Part shown: one piece after another, positions 50,096 to 61,087 of the stretch | Position numbering within the stretch: the stretch's first letter is position 1 | Layout: every line of letters starts with the position of its first letter | The notes under the pieces: generated by a model | Databases searched by the model: none | What the model was told of the DNA's origin: nothing | The model's input: only the letters and a program-made list of their open reading frames with translations | Origin: Yarrowia lipolytica | Taxonomy: Eukaryota > Ascomycota > Dipodascomycetes > Dipodascales | Reading direction: 5' to 3' | DNA: 64,000 bases | NCBI RefSeq assembly: GCF_001761485.1 | Contig: NC_090771.1 | Span: 1,550,001-1,614,000 of the forward strand | Position numbers and translations under genes: made by a program

Positions 50096-52211
50096 AGAAT
50101 GATATTTATGCATACTGATTGCGAACATGCGAGCCATGTTTGAGCGTAGACAGGGATAAACATGGTGTAGATGATACCACCAGTCGTTGCATAGAACTGC
50201 TCACATCAGTCCTAGCGCTGTGACACCAATTAGCCGTAATTACCTAATGTCAAGCTCTGGGTGAAGGTGAAATTTCGGGAAATGCTGTCTTGGTAGTCCA
50301 AGGAAATCACCCAGTAGTGGAACTGCAGTAAATATATATATTGATGGTGATACTTGTACTTGTACTGGTACTTGTAATAAAAAAATAAAAAAATAAAAAA
50401 ACACAAACCCCTTCTGTTGGCAGTCCGGTCATCTCATGACCGTCTTGCTTCCTATGGTTGTGCATAGGGAGCAAGTTGTCCAACTGATGATGAGTTGCAA
50501 CTCTGCGTACAGTACATACTGTACACACCATGTAATTTCACTTTATAGACGTCGACTGGCCAGTAGACCAGCTGTTGACTAAATCCACGTATCCGTTTTC
50601 TCTACAAGTATCACACATCCACGGAAAGTTCCGATAACTGCGATAACAAAGTCTGATTGGCACGTCTCGACGCCAGGTTACCCCATCTGGCGTTTCTTGG
50701 CGCACACGGAAATGAAACTAATTGTGACTCTGAGTTGAATATTACGGGTCGGAAGATGGGTCATGTTCCGAAGGTGGATCCGTGACATGAGGTAGTAACA
50801 AAGAAGTTCAGCAATGTGCTGGATGTTGCGAAAGTCGTGCCTCGAGGCACTATAGGAAAGATAGCCGCATGAGCCTCTTCACTCTCTCCAACGTCTAATT
50901 TTCACTCCCCTTGCCACCCGTTTAACTTTCATAACCCCTTTACGAAAACAAGCCACTCAACGCTGCTTGACCTGTCTGGCAAACTGCCCTGCCACCAGAC
51001 AACCTTTCGCATTCCAGTATGAGTAGAGTATACAGTAGCTACCTACTTGTAATTGTAAGTACAAGTACGATACCTTGTTCGGTGCCCGTAGTTGTAGTGT
51101 AACGTAGCATTTACTCAAGTAATCTTCAAAGGGCATGAGTGGAGGACGAGATTGAATACGGCTTGTAACTAATTTCGTCTACTTGCTGTACTCTCTCAAG
51201 TCGTTTGCATCGCGTATCTCTGAAATCTAACACTTATCGTCTTTTGTTTGGAACTCCTTGAGCCGTGCATCATGTCTTGCTGCTGCATCTTCGTCTGCAC
51301 TGATGACCGAGCGGTTGTATCAGTCCTACCGGGTGCCCACCAACGCGTAAAATTTAGATTAGGCAAGGTAAGCGAGTGACCACTGTATGTTGAGTATCAT
51401 ACTCCTACCGGTACGAGTACAGGTTACTAGGGTGCTATGTTGGGGGGGGTTACCCAGCCTGAAGGCACCATGATGTCAAACGAAGAGCCACCTCTCATCC
51501 ATATCTTGGCTGTTGACTGTGCCACTCGTGTGCCTCAGCTTCTCTTGTTCTGCCTGTCTTCTTTATTATGACGTCTCTCTTTTTTTGCACTTTTGCCACC
51601 TGCAACCGCCGCTCGTATTACTCTAATACCGTTTGACTACAAGCCCATATTCTACAAGTAGGTTGGCTATTTTAAAATTCCAACGTGATGATCGTGTAGC
51701 GATGCGACTATGACTGGGAGGGAGGCTAATCTGCAACCGCGTGTTTGTCGGGCACAGATTATACGTTTGGTTGACTTAGCCGCTTGTCATGGCCTCTTGA
51801 AACTGATGTAAATCACCACAATTACAATCCCGCACATGCGGCTACACCTGCCAAGCTCACTGGGGTGGAGATGCATCAGGAGCAATGTGGGGGTATATAG
51901 TCCAATTGTTTGTGTTGTATCGCAGGCCCCCAGAAGTGCACCAATCTACAATGTAGGGCAGACAAGGTGGTAAAAAGTAGTAACCAGTTCTCTTAGTCTC
52001 TTACCCATTGCCCCTCTAATCTTACACTTCGTTTACAGCTCCATTATGGGTCATTTTGGTCACCCTCCTTTAAAATTCGAGATGCATAAAAACTAGGCTC
52101 GGAAAATTCGTTAGGTTCCGAAGATGCCGTGGTTGCAAGAGTATATCTAACGTGTGTTTCGTCGCGTCTGAACGGTCATTTTTTTCTTCATTTTCACCAC
52201 GAAAAGACATA
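50096..52211. other. 2.1-kb region upstream of the ABC transporter gene
   Basis: No supported gene. It contains GTACAGTACATACTGTAC at 50507-50524, an A/T tract at about 50380-50400, TACTTGTA words near 50350 and 51040, a short open frame at about 51272 ending in a possible donor (see findings), and G8 at about 51443. It is long for a spacer here, so it may hold remote control sites for the transporter. Confidence 0.45.
50507..50524. repeat. Near-perfect GTAC palindrome
   Basis: GTACAGTACATACTGTAC, one of the dispersed GTACAGTA/TACTGTAC family, with matching 8-base ends. Confidence 0.6.
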
Positions 52212-55200
52212 ATGGGGCTGTTCAGCAAAAAGGCGGGGCCCGAATCGGACCCCGAGAAGAACGAAACGGTCGTCCGCACAGAGTCCAGCTCCAACTCGGA
52301 AAAGAGTAAGACTCAACAGACCAAGGAGGAGGAAGAGGAGAGTGAAGAAGAGCAGTATGCTGGCCTCGACGAAACGAAAAAGGACATCCTCAAGCGACAA
52401 GTACGAACGCCAGACACGGTCGTCACCTTTATGACCCTGTTCCGATACGCAGACAAGTTTGATTTCTTTCTCATCATGGTGGGTTTGGTCATGGCAGCAG
52501 CCGCAGGTGTGTGTCTACCCATTTTCACCATCATTTTCGGCTCAATGACCAACGAATTCACCAACTTCTTTGTCTATGGAGCCTCCAAGGAGCACTTTCA
52601 GAGCAGAATCAATCACTTTGCTCTGTACTTCGTTTATCTGGCTGTGGCTACCTTTGGAACAACTGCCATCAAAACTTACATTACAGTCGAGCGAGGAGAG
52701 CGTCTGACTGCCCGAATTCGAGCAAACTACCTCAAGGCCATTCTGCGACAAAATATTGGCTATTTCGATAAACTGGGAGCTGGAGAGGTGACCAACCGAA
52801 TCACCAGTGACACCAACCTCATCCAGGAGGGTATCTCCGAGAAGCTGGGCCTCATTGTTTCTGCCATTGCCTCTTTCATCACTGCCCTCGTGATCGGTTT
52901 CATCAAGCAGGCCAAACTTACCGGTATCATGTTGTCCACTGTTTTTGCTCTGGCCCTGTCGATGGGTATCTGTTCAACCTTCTTGGTCAAGTACACCAAA
53001 CTTGCTCTTGAAGACGACTCTGCCTGCTCCAGCATCGCCGAGGAGGCCTTCTCGTCCATTCGAAACATCGTGGCTTTTGGTTCTCAGTCTCGAATGGTTG
53101 AGAAGTACAATGTCCCTCTTGCCTCTTCTCTCCACAACTACCTGCGAAAGAACATTTCTCTGGCTGTCATGGTAGGCTGTCTTTGGTCTCTCATCTACAT
53201 CAAGTACGCCCTTGCCCTGTGGGAGGGTTCTCGTCTTGTTGCGTGGGGTGAGACCCAGGTTGGTAATGTGACCACCGTTCTCATGGCCCTCATGATCGGA
53301 GCCTTTGAGCTGGGAGGAGTTGCTCCCAACCTCGAGTCTGTGGGAGTGGCTATTGCTTCTGGAAAGAAGATTTTCGGTACCATTGACCGTGTGCCAGAGA
53401 TCGACACCCAGGAAGAGGGAGAAAAGATCCCCGACATCAAGGGCCACATTGTGTTTGACAACGTCGACTTCCGATACCCTTCTCGACCCAAGGTGCAGAT
53501 TCTAGAGGACTTTAACTTGGAGGTTTTGCCTGGCCAGACCGTCGCTCTCGTTGGCGCTTCCGGATCTGGAAAGTCCACTCTCATTGGTCTTCTGGAGCGA
53601 TTCTACCAGCCTCTGAGCGGTTTGATCACTATTGATGGCTACAATCTTTTGGACCTCGATGTCAAGTGGCTTCGACAACACATTTCTCTTGTGTCTCAGG
53701 AGCCCACTCTGTTCAACTGTACGATTTACGAGAATATCACCTTCGGTCTTATTGGTACTCAGTGGGAACATGCCGACGATGAGAAGAAGATGGAGCTTGT
53801 GGAGCATGCCTGTAGACAGGCTAACGCTTGGGACTTTATTCAGCTGCTGACTGACGGCATTAACACCAATGTTGGAGAGTCCGGCATGCTCCTCTCAGGA
53901 GGTCAAAAGCAGCGAATCGCTATTGCTCGAGCCATCATTTCCAACCCTCCCATTCTTCTGCTCGATGAGGCCACTTCTGCTCTCGACACAAAGTCCGAGG
54001 GTATTGTGCAGGAAGCCCTTGATAAGGCGTCTGAGAACCGAACTACCATTGTCATCGCCCACCGTCTGTCGACCATCAAGAATGCTTCCAAGATTGTCGT
54101 TATGTCCAAGGGCGAGATCATCGAGCAAGGCACACACGCTGAGCTACTGGCCAAACAGGGCATGTACTATGGTCTTGTTGACGCTCAGAAGCTGACGGAG
54201 GCCCGTCCAGGTCAGAAGAGTTCCTCTGATGGAGAAGATGCGCCTCTGCTTATTCAGGAGGACGACATGAAGATTGGCAAGTCCACCACCAACAAGTCCC
54301 TATCTTCCCAGATTCTTGCAAACAAGGAGAAGCCTGATCGTGACAAACATCTGTCTATTGCAGGTATGGTCAAGCTGCTAGCTAAGTACAACAGAAACGA
54401 ACGACCCTTCCTCTACGTTGGCTCATTTGCTGCTCTCATCAACGGTGCCGGTTATCCTGCTCTGGCGCTTCTGTTCGCTTCTGCCATGCAGGCCTTCATG
54501 GTCAGCCCCGACATGTACCACTGGATGCGATCCGAGATGAACAAGTACTCTGGTTTCCTGTTCATGGTCGGAATGATCGAGCTCATGGCCTACTTTGTGC
54601 AAATCTACTGTCTGGGTTGGTGTTCTGAGCACCTCGTTCGAAATATCCGCCACTCTGTCTTCTCCCATCTGCTCCGAATGGACGTTGCATTCCACGATGA
54701 AGACGACAACACCACCGGTTCGCTTACCTCAACTCTGTCCAAGGATGCCCAGTATGTCCAGGGTCTTGGAGGAGCCACCTTTGGCCAGATTCTCTCGTCT
54801 CTGTGTACCATTGTAATTGGTGTCATCATTGCCATCTGCTACACATGGCGTCTGGGATTGGTGTGTACCGCATGTGTGCCTCTTATTATCGCTGCCGGTT
54901 TCTTCCGATTCTGGATTCTCACCCATCTAAACCTGCGAGGAAAGAAGGTCTACGAGCAGTCTGCTTCTTACGCTTGTGAGGCGACGACATCCATTCGAAC
55001 AGTCGTCACTCTCACTCGTGAGGACTATGTTTACAACGACTACCTTCACAAAGTCGAGTCCCAAGTTGCCGACTCCGCTCGTGCTAACATCTACTCTGCC
55101 ACTCTGTTTGCAGCCTCTCAGTCGCTCAACCTGCTCATTTCCGCTCTCGGTTTCTGGTATGGATCCACACTAATGAAGGATGGCATCATCGACACCAACA

Positions 55201-56126
55201 AGTTCTTTGTGGCCTTTGTTTCCGTTGTCTTCGGCTGTCAGTCTGCCGGTTCCATCTTCTCGTTCACTCCCGATATGGGCAAGGCCAAGACTGCCACCCA
55301 GAACATTGCCAACATGCTGGCTGTTCTCCCCGAGCTCGATGTTGACTCCACTGAGGGAATCATCCTGGACCACGATAACGTTCGAGGAGATATCTCTTTT
55401 GAGGACGTTCGATTCCGGTACCCTACTCGTCCCCAGGTGCCTATTCTGCGAGGTCTCAACCTGAACATCAAGAAGGGCCAGTACGTTGCTCTTGTCGGTT
55501 CTTCCGGATGCGGTAAGTCCACCACCATTGCGCTCATTGAGCGGTTCTACGACGTTCTTTCTGGCGCTGTCAAGCTCGATGGAGTCGATATCAGAGACAT
55601 CAACATCAACTCGTACAGATCTTGCATTTCTCTGGTGCAGCAGGAGCCTGTTCTCTTCTCTGGAACTGTCCGAGAGAACATTCTGCTGGGATCTCTTCGA
55701 GATGACGTGACTGAGGAGGAGATGATTGAGGCTGCCGAGATGGCCAATATCCACTCTTTTGTCATGTCTCTGCCTGATGGCTACGACACCTACTGTGGTT
55801 CCAAGGGCTCTCTCCTGTCAGGAGGTCAGAAGCAGCGAGTCGCTATTGCTCGAGCTCTGATTCGAAACCCCAAGATTCTACTATTGGATGAGGCCACTTC
55901 TGCATTGGACTCCGAGTCTGAGAAGATTGTTCAGGCTGCTCTTGACCAGGCTGCTAAGGGTCGAACCACTATTGCTGTGGCTCATCGTTTGTCCACCATT
56001 CAGAACGCAGACATTATTTACGTGTTCGAGGAGGGACGGGTGCTCGAGTCCGGTACTCACCAGGAGCTGCTGGCCAACAAGTCCAAGTACTACGAGTTGG
56101 TCAAGTTGCAGGCTTTGGAGGGCTAA
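52212..56126 (+). CDS. Full-size ABCB (P-glycoprotein/Ste6-like) ABC transporter
   Basis: Encodes 1304 residues in the order TMD1 (about 75-370), NBD1, TMD2 (about 715-1010), NBD2. NBD1 has Walker A GASGSGKS (about 446), LSGGQKQRIAIARA (about 561) and ILLLDEATSALD; NBD2 has Walker A GSSGCGKS (about 1095), LSGGQKQRVAIARA (about 1202) and ILLLDEATSALD. Both sites look fully catalytic, so both should hydrolyse ATP. The acidic Ser/Glu-rich N-terminus is cytosolic. The type is the eukaryotic ABCB full transporter of multidrug or peptide-pheromone export. Which substrate, and plasma or vacuolar membrane, is not shown. The ATG at 52212 was chosen; the upstream extension begins with no ATG. Confidence 0.95.
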   Translation: MGLFSKKAGPESDPEKNETVVRTESSSNSEKSKTQQTKEEEEESEEEQYAGLDETKKDILKRQVRTPDTVVTFMTLFRYADKFDFFLIMVGLVMAAAAGVCLPIFTIIFGSMTNEFTNFFVYGASKEHFQSRINHFALYFVYLAVATFGTTAIKTYITVERGERLTARIRANYLKAILRQNIGYFDKLGAGEVTNRITSDTNLIQEGISEKLGLIVSAIASFITALVIGFIKQAKLTGIMLSTVFALALSMGICSTFLVKYTKLALEDDSACSSIAEEAFSSIRNIVAFGSQSRMVEKYNVPLASSLHNYLRKNISLAVMVGCLWSLIYIKYALALWEGSRLVAWGETQVGNVTTVLMALMIGAFELGGVAPNLESVGVAIASGKKIFGTIDRVPEIDTQEEGEKIPDIKGHIVFDNVDFRYPSRPKVQILEDFNLEVLPGQTVALVGASGSGKSTLIGLLERFYQPLSGLITIDGYNLLDLDVKWLRQHISLVSQEPTLFNCTIYENITFGLIGTQWEHADDEKKMELVEHACRQANAWDFIQLLTDGINTNVGESGMLLSGGQKQRIAIARAIISNPPILLLDEATSALDTKSEGIVQEALDKASENRTTIVIAHRLSTIKNASKIVVMSKGEIIEQGTHAELLAKQGMYYGLVDAQKLTEARPGQKSSSDGEDAPLLIQEDDMKIGKSTTNKSLSSQILANKEKPDRDKHLSIAGMVKLLAKYNRNERPFLYVGSFAALINGAGYPALALLFASAMQAFMVSPDMYHWMRSEMNKYSGFLFMVGMIELMAYFVQIYCLGWCSEHLVRNIRHSVFSHLLRMDVAFHDEDDNTTGSLTSTLSKDAQYVQGLGGATFGQILSSLCTIVIGVIIAICYTWRLGLVCTACVPLIIAAGFFRFWILTHLNLRGKKVYEQSASYACEATTSIRTVVTLTREDYVYNDYLHKVESQVADSARANIYSATLFAASQSLNLLISALGFWYGSTLMKDGIIDTNKFFVAFVSVVFGCQSAGSIFSFTPDMGKAKTATQNIANMLAVLPELDVDSTEGIILDHDNVRGDISFEDVRFRYPTRPQVPILRGLNLNIKKGQYVALVGSSGCGKSTTIALIERFYDVLSGAVKLDGVDIRDININSYRSCISLVQQEPVLFSGTVRENILLGSLRDDVTEEEMIEAAEMANIHSFVMSLPDGYDTYCGSKGSLLSGGQKQRVAIARALIRNPKILLLDEATSALDSESEKIVQAALDQAAKGRTTIAVAHRLSTIQNADIIYVFEEGRVLESGTHQELLANKSKYYELVKLQALEG

Positions 56127-56838
56127 TGCATGGAGGAAAAGGGACGTAGAGGATGCGAATGTGTTATTAATGGTTTTAATATGTACTGTATATACTAACT
56201 AATTGACTGAAATGGTATTGGTTTTGTTATTGTAGTATTTGCTATTGTTGTAGCTTTTGCGATGATACACTTGTAATAAGTCTGAAATTAGTAAAGTATG
56301 TACACTTGTCACCGACACTGTACTTGTACAAGTTATAAGTACAAGGGATTCGCACGGATAAAACCAATAAAATACTTGTACTTGTATTGTACCAACATAC
56401 TCAAGCCTCGAGCACAACCTCGAACGAGCTACAAGTAGTTATCTTTGTGTAGTATCCCGCTACAGCATGTACAGTATGTTGTACAGTACATATTTCTCGT
56501 AACCATCGTAACCCCTTGATATTTGGATGTGTCCCAAGTGGTCGCTTATGCAGGGTGTCTGCCTTGTCCAGTCACCAGAACTCAATCGGATCCAGTGTTT
56601 GCGACTGGTCGAGGGGTGAATTTGGAGAATATATGAGACCAATGTACTAATCGAGTGCAATTGGAATCATTTTTCTTACTCAACTTCTTATGATCACCCC
56701 CCAAAATTGTATTGGTACCCACCGTTACTAATAGAGTTTCTGGTAAGTGAAGTTTGTTGTGATTTTTGATCCGTGTATAATCCAAACCAGAGCCTCTCTC
56801 ACAGCTCACTCTGCTTACACACCCCAGCTACAACTACA
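56127..56838. other. Intergenic region dense in GTAC/TACTTGTA words
   Basis: The densest cluster in the window: ACACTTGTAATA near 56270, GTACTTGTACAAG near 56320, TACTTGTACTTGTATTGTACC near 56378-56400, and GTACAGTATGTTGTACAGTAC at about 56468-56488. No gene; contains the RNA1 promoter. Confidence 0.5.
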
Positions 56839-57999
56839 ATGACGAAATTCTCGCTTGTTGGAAAGGCCCTCAAGGTCGATGACTACGATGAGATGAAGCG
56901 ACATCTCCGCGACATCACCGACGAAACCACAGAGGTGTACTTTGGAGGCAACACTTTCGGCATCGACGCTTGCAAGGCCATCGCTGACTCCATTAAGGAT
57001 AAGCAGAACATCACCAAGGTGTCCTTCGACGACATTTTCACCGGCCGACTCAAGGACGAGATCCCCAAGTCCATGGAGCACATCTGTGAGGCAGTTCTGA
57101 CCCTCAAGAACGCCACCACTGTGGACTTTTCCGACAACGCCTTCGGTATCACCACCGTTGATCCCCTGGCTGATTTCCTCGGAAAGCACGTGCCCCTGCA
57201 GCACCTGTATCTGACCAACAACGGTTTCGGTCCCGCTGCCGGTACCAAGATCGGAGAGGCTCTGGAGCGTCTGGCTGCGGCCAAGAAGGAGGCTAAGTCC
57301 GATATCAAGCTGGAGACCGTCATCTGCGGCCGAAACCGACTTGAGAACGGCTCCATGGAGTCTTGGGCCAAGTACCTCGCCACCCACGGCTCCGTCAAGA
57401 ACCTGCAGCTCAAGCAGAACGGTATCAGACAGGATGGTATTGTTGCTCTGCTGGAGAAGGGTCTGTCCAAGTGCCCCAAGCTGGAGATTCTCGATCTGCA
57501 GGACAACACCTTTACCAAGAAAGGTGCCAAGGCTCTGACCAAGGTCTACTCTCAGTGGCCCGAACTGGTCGAGCTGGGTATTTCCGACTGTCTGCTTTCC
57601 GGCAAGGGATCTGTTGCCCTTGGTGAGGCTCTCCGAGACGGTAAGCCCCTCGAGAAGCTTGAGACCCTGCGACTCCAGTACAACGAGATCAACCTCGATG
57701 GTGCGGAGGCTCTCTACGAGGCCCTGGAGAAGAACCTGCCTGCCATCAAGTTGCTGGAGCTTAATGGTAACTGCTTCCCTGAGGATGAGGACGTGATTGA
57801 GAAGATCACCAAGCTGTTCGACTCTCGAGGACACGGTGAGCTCGATGAGCTTGACGAGATGGAGGAGCCTGACTCTGAGGAAGACGAGGATGACAGCGAT
57901 GAGGAGGAGGAAGACGAGGAGGACAAGTCGGAAAAGAAGGATGACAAGACCGTTGACGATCTTGCCGATGAGCTGGAGAAGAAGGCTCACATCAACTAG
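56839..57999 (+). CDS. RNA1: Ran GTPase-activating protein
   Basis: Encodes 386 residues (fission yeast Rna1 is 386). Eleven-type leucine-rich repeats of the RanGAP kind run from about 28 to 330, for example LQHLYLTNNGFGPAAGTKIG, LETVICGRNRLENGSM with the catalytic-arginine-like GRNRL segment, and LEILDLQDNTFTKKGAKAL. A strongly acidic C-terminus (about 335-375) ends in a KKA-rich tail. RanGAP stimulates GTP hydrolysis by Ran in the cytoplasm and so sets the nuclear transport gradient. The ATG at 56839 gives the standard N-terminus. Confidence 0.96.
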   Translation: MTKFSLVGKALKVDDYDEMKRHLRDITDETTEVYFGGNTFGIDACKAIADSIKDKQNITKVSFDDIFTGRLKDEIPKSMEHICEAVLTLKNATTVDFSDNAFGITTVDPLADFLGKHVPLQHLYLTNNGFGPAAGTKIGEALERLAAAKKEAKSDIKLETVICGRNRLENGSMESWAKYLATHGSVKNLQLKQNGIRQDGIVALLEKGLSKCPKLEILDLQDNTFTKKGAKALTKVYSQWPELVELGISDCLLSGKGSVALGEALRDGKPLEKLETLRLQYNEINLDGAEALYEALEKNLPAIKLLELNGNCFPEDEDVIEKITKLFDSRGHGELDELDEMEEPDSEEDEDDSDEEEEDEEDKSEKKDDKTVDDLADELEKKAHIN

Positions 58000-58143
58000 A
58001 TAGCATCATTGTCAATATAGTGTTGTCAATAATATTTATCAAAAACATTCAAGTAAGGTATACCAGAGTTTACTGTAGTCATCGTATACCATTTCATTGA
58101 TTCATTAACATATTTATCTGTTTTTACATGCAGTTAGTTAGTA

Positions 58144-59084
58144 TCACTTATCCTTCTCCTTGAGCTTGCCATCATCCATGATTGATCCAGACTGCTTGTA
58201 GGCCTTTCTGATACTCTTATCCTTGTGGACCCATGTGTTTTCCAGCCACTTCTGAATACCACGTCTGTGGCGCGGCAGCCGACGATACTGTTCTCGGTGT
58301 ATGTGAACATGAACCGTTTCCACTTGAGTCAACAGAGTATCTATGTTTCCAGGATTACATAGAATCTTATCTTTCTTGTCAGTATACGAGATGGTGGCGT
58401 CGTAGATGTAACTAAGAGCCTGGCCCTTATTCAGTCCCAATATGAAGTCTGCAAAGCTGCTGTGGCGAGGGTAGAGTACATGAGTGAGTTCAGGTGCAAA
58501 ACACGCTCTGCAGAGCTCTCTATGTCGTCTGATAAGTTGTGGGGTTGCCACCGAGACTTCTGGGAACAGCACCAGACAGTAAGGGTTGATTAGCTTGGCT
58601 AGTTCTTTCTCAAGGTCGGCTGCTGATTCGAACATCCAGTTTTCGTCAAGTCGGTAGAAGGGCAGAATCTTGCTGAGGCTAAAGAGAGAAAAGATGTGTT
58701 TCCAGGACAGGAATGCAAGGTGCGACTTGGCGCAATGCTGGTTGTTGATTAGTGCGTAGATCATATAGTCGTATCTTGATAGATGATTACCTGTGTTAGT
58801 ATTTCGTGTCTCGTCGACCACATCATAGGTATCTCACTGATTATCAGCATGTTTCCCTCGGGTATCATTTTGTCGCCGTGCATCTTGATCTTGAAGTTGA
58901 CCACCTGACCCACCGAGAACATCGTCCACGACCACCATCTTCGAGCCAACATAGCTCTGTAGTGCTTGAGGTTGGGTGATCGGCTAAGACACAGGAGGTA
59001 GAGCCATAGGTCCATGACCGAGCCGATAGTGAACATGACCACCAGGATGGTCACCAGCAGGTATTTTCTGGTTTCCAGTTTCAT
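58144..59084 (-). CDS. PlsC-type acyltransferase, Cst26/LCLAT1-like, two exons, divergent
   Basis: Exons 58838-59084 and 58144-58790 join across a 47-bp intron (GTGAGATACC to TACTAACACAG) to 297 residues. The junction rebuilds MLIISNHLSRYD, the catalytic NHxxxxD box (block I). Further matches to the family are SKILPFYRLDENWMFE, and YVLHPR-like HVLYPRHSSFADF with IYDATISY. Block III, normally FPEG(T), reads FPEVSVAT: the Glu is kept but Gly is replaced by Val. An N-terminal membrane helix (about 8-28) fits ER anchoring. The length is short for the family (about 370-400). It acylates lysophospholipids or lysophosphatidate in the usual case; activity of this copy is uncertain. Confidence 0.88.
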
Positions 59085-61087
59085 CGATGAAATTATATTG
59101 TGTCGGTATCTCTCTTGAAGTGGTGTGAGGTGATGTGGAATAGAATGGTGGTGGGTTGAGGGGTGTTAAAGAAGTGTGGTGAGAGGAGCCGAAAGAAGAC
59201 GCAACCTGAGACCGAGACCAAGAATCCAATCATTGTGACGAGAGCATCGGGTTGCGTCTAGTGTTGAATGAGTCCTGGATATACATCGTTTATATAATAC
59301 GTCAGATCAATTAATATCAACACGTATTACATGCCCTTACATCCAACATGTCGTGTATTATCGCATCTGTCTTATCTCCAGGCAGTATCGAAGCACAGTG
59401 AACCTTGATTATGGAATACAGTAGCTATGAGTACTCTAGACAAATGGGCTAACCATTAGGGAAACATATCTAGCAGTATACTGTAAATGGTTGAAATGGA
59501 ATGATTTGACTCTGCTTCTTTTCTTGTCACCCTCACGACACCCACTCGTTCACGTTTATTCGCACTACTGCAGTGACACTCATTGTCTCATCGGAGATCC
59601 TCCTGGATGGCCAAGATCGGTCCGAGTGTTACGCATTACTGGCCTCTGTCTTCCTTATGAAGAGACGAACATCGATTTTGAACTAGCTCGATACTCATCT
59701 ATCTCCCGAACTTGTCAATATCGTTGTAGATTATATCGATCAACATCCTGCGATGCTTTGTCAGCGCGAGCAGGTCTGGACATCTCCGGAACTGTGACCG
59801 GAGCCCAGGTGCTACAAGTTTGAGCTAGAAACATATTTGTAGAACCCATTTACAGAACAGGCATTTGAATACATACGATGTCTAATCCCAGGAGTCGGAT
59901 TCATTTCCAGATTTCAAGACGCGGACGCGACCGAGTTCTGAAGGTACTGGAAGAGACCCAACGGATGGTGCTGACGAATATTGATATTCAACAGAGACCC
60001 ACGGGTGATGGCGGAAAAAGGGAACTTCTAAAGGCAAGACCCTAATCATAGACTCTATACTCAGATGGTTTCCTTACTCCATACTCAGATGATGGTCCTT
60101 TGTACTTGTAGATTCCATAGTTGCTGACACGTGAACGAGTGACGATCGGTCACGTTCAAGCACTCGTCTGATTTTACTAGAGATAGTATCTGAGGTTTCC
60201 ATAAGCCGCGGATGTATTATGGTTGTTGATAGATATGTGAGTACACTGTAATGTTTATTGTCGATGGTGGATGTGAACAAACTGGCCCTAAGTTACTGTA
60301 AGACCGTAAGAGAGCCATGTCTCGATACAATAGCAAAGATGGAATTAAAAAAAAAATGGTTTTAAAGATATAAGGCTGTTGTCTCATTGTACCACGGTCT
60401 TTTCCATGATGATAAATACTACTGCCTACAGAGCTGTTTAGACATCTCTTCGGCTGAGAATGTCGTGAGATTTTCAGAGCCAACAAATGAAATAGTTAAG
60501 GAAAAGAATTGGTATTAAAGTACTGTATATACCATATCTGCAATTCTAGATTACGATGGTTATCTTCACTTTTTAGGGGTCTGAAAGAGTCAACTTGTGC
60601 CAACCAAGAAAGTTGTAGACTCGTTTGAGGTTGACACGGGGATAAATTAGTGACAGAATGTAGAGACAGAAATGAAAATAGACGTAGTTAAATGAAACCT
60701 ATGGATTTGCTAGAAATGTTTGACGTCTCCTGTTCAATTATATCGATATATCGAGTCGGACCCTTGGAAGGTTGCAGTTCGAGATAAGCTGACTAAGCTT
60801 ATATCAGAATATCTGTATTCTTATTGCTTTGGAGCAGTAGCCATCTTGAGGGTTTCCCTCTGAGGATATCTAATCCTCAGCAAACCACTGGTACCATTAT
60901 GTACCTGTTTTCTTATCCTTTGTGTAATAGCTACAGTACTTACAGTAGCTACAGTACATACTTGGACAATTCACTTCCCTCCACAATTCCATATTGTAGA
61001 CAAAATAAGCTTTCAGCGAACACCTTAACTTTAAAATTTCTAGTATCTTGCAGATGCAGGTGAGGAAAATTTCCCACACACCACAGA
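59085..61087. other. 2-kb spacer with a gene relic candidate and GTAC words
   Basis: Contains a coding-looking stretch at about 59550-60045 (see findings), direct repeats of GCTACAGTAC near 60930-60955, and the palindrome GGAAAATTTCC just before MRD1 (about 61064). No tRNA or mobile element was recognised. Confidence 0.45.
59878..60045 (+). CDS. Short open frame, 55 residues, unsupported function
   Basis: Starts MSNPRSRIHFQISRRG and ends LLKARP. It reads as an amphipathic, basic peptide with no domain. Because the bases before it also read as protein in a different frame, it may be the tail of a damaged gene rather than a gene. Listed because it falls below the usual length cut-off. Confidence 0.25.
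   Translation: MSNPRSRIHFQISRRGRDRVLKVLEETQRMVLTNIDIQQRPTGDGGKRELLKARP

Noticed and set aside
50618-50625. TCCACGGA, a match to the pleiotropic drug response element consensus
   Set aside because: Several matches are expected by chance in 64 kb, and this one is 1.6 kb from the ABC transporter start and nearer to MBF1.
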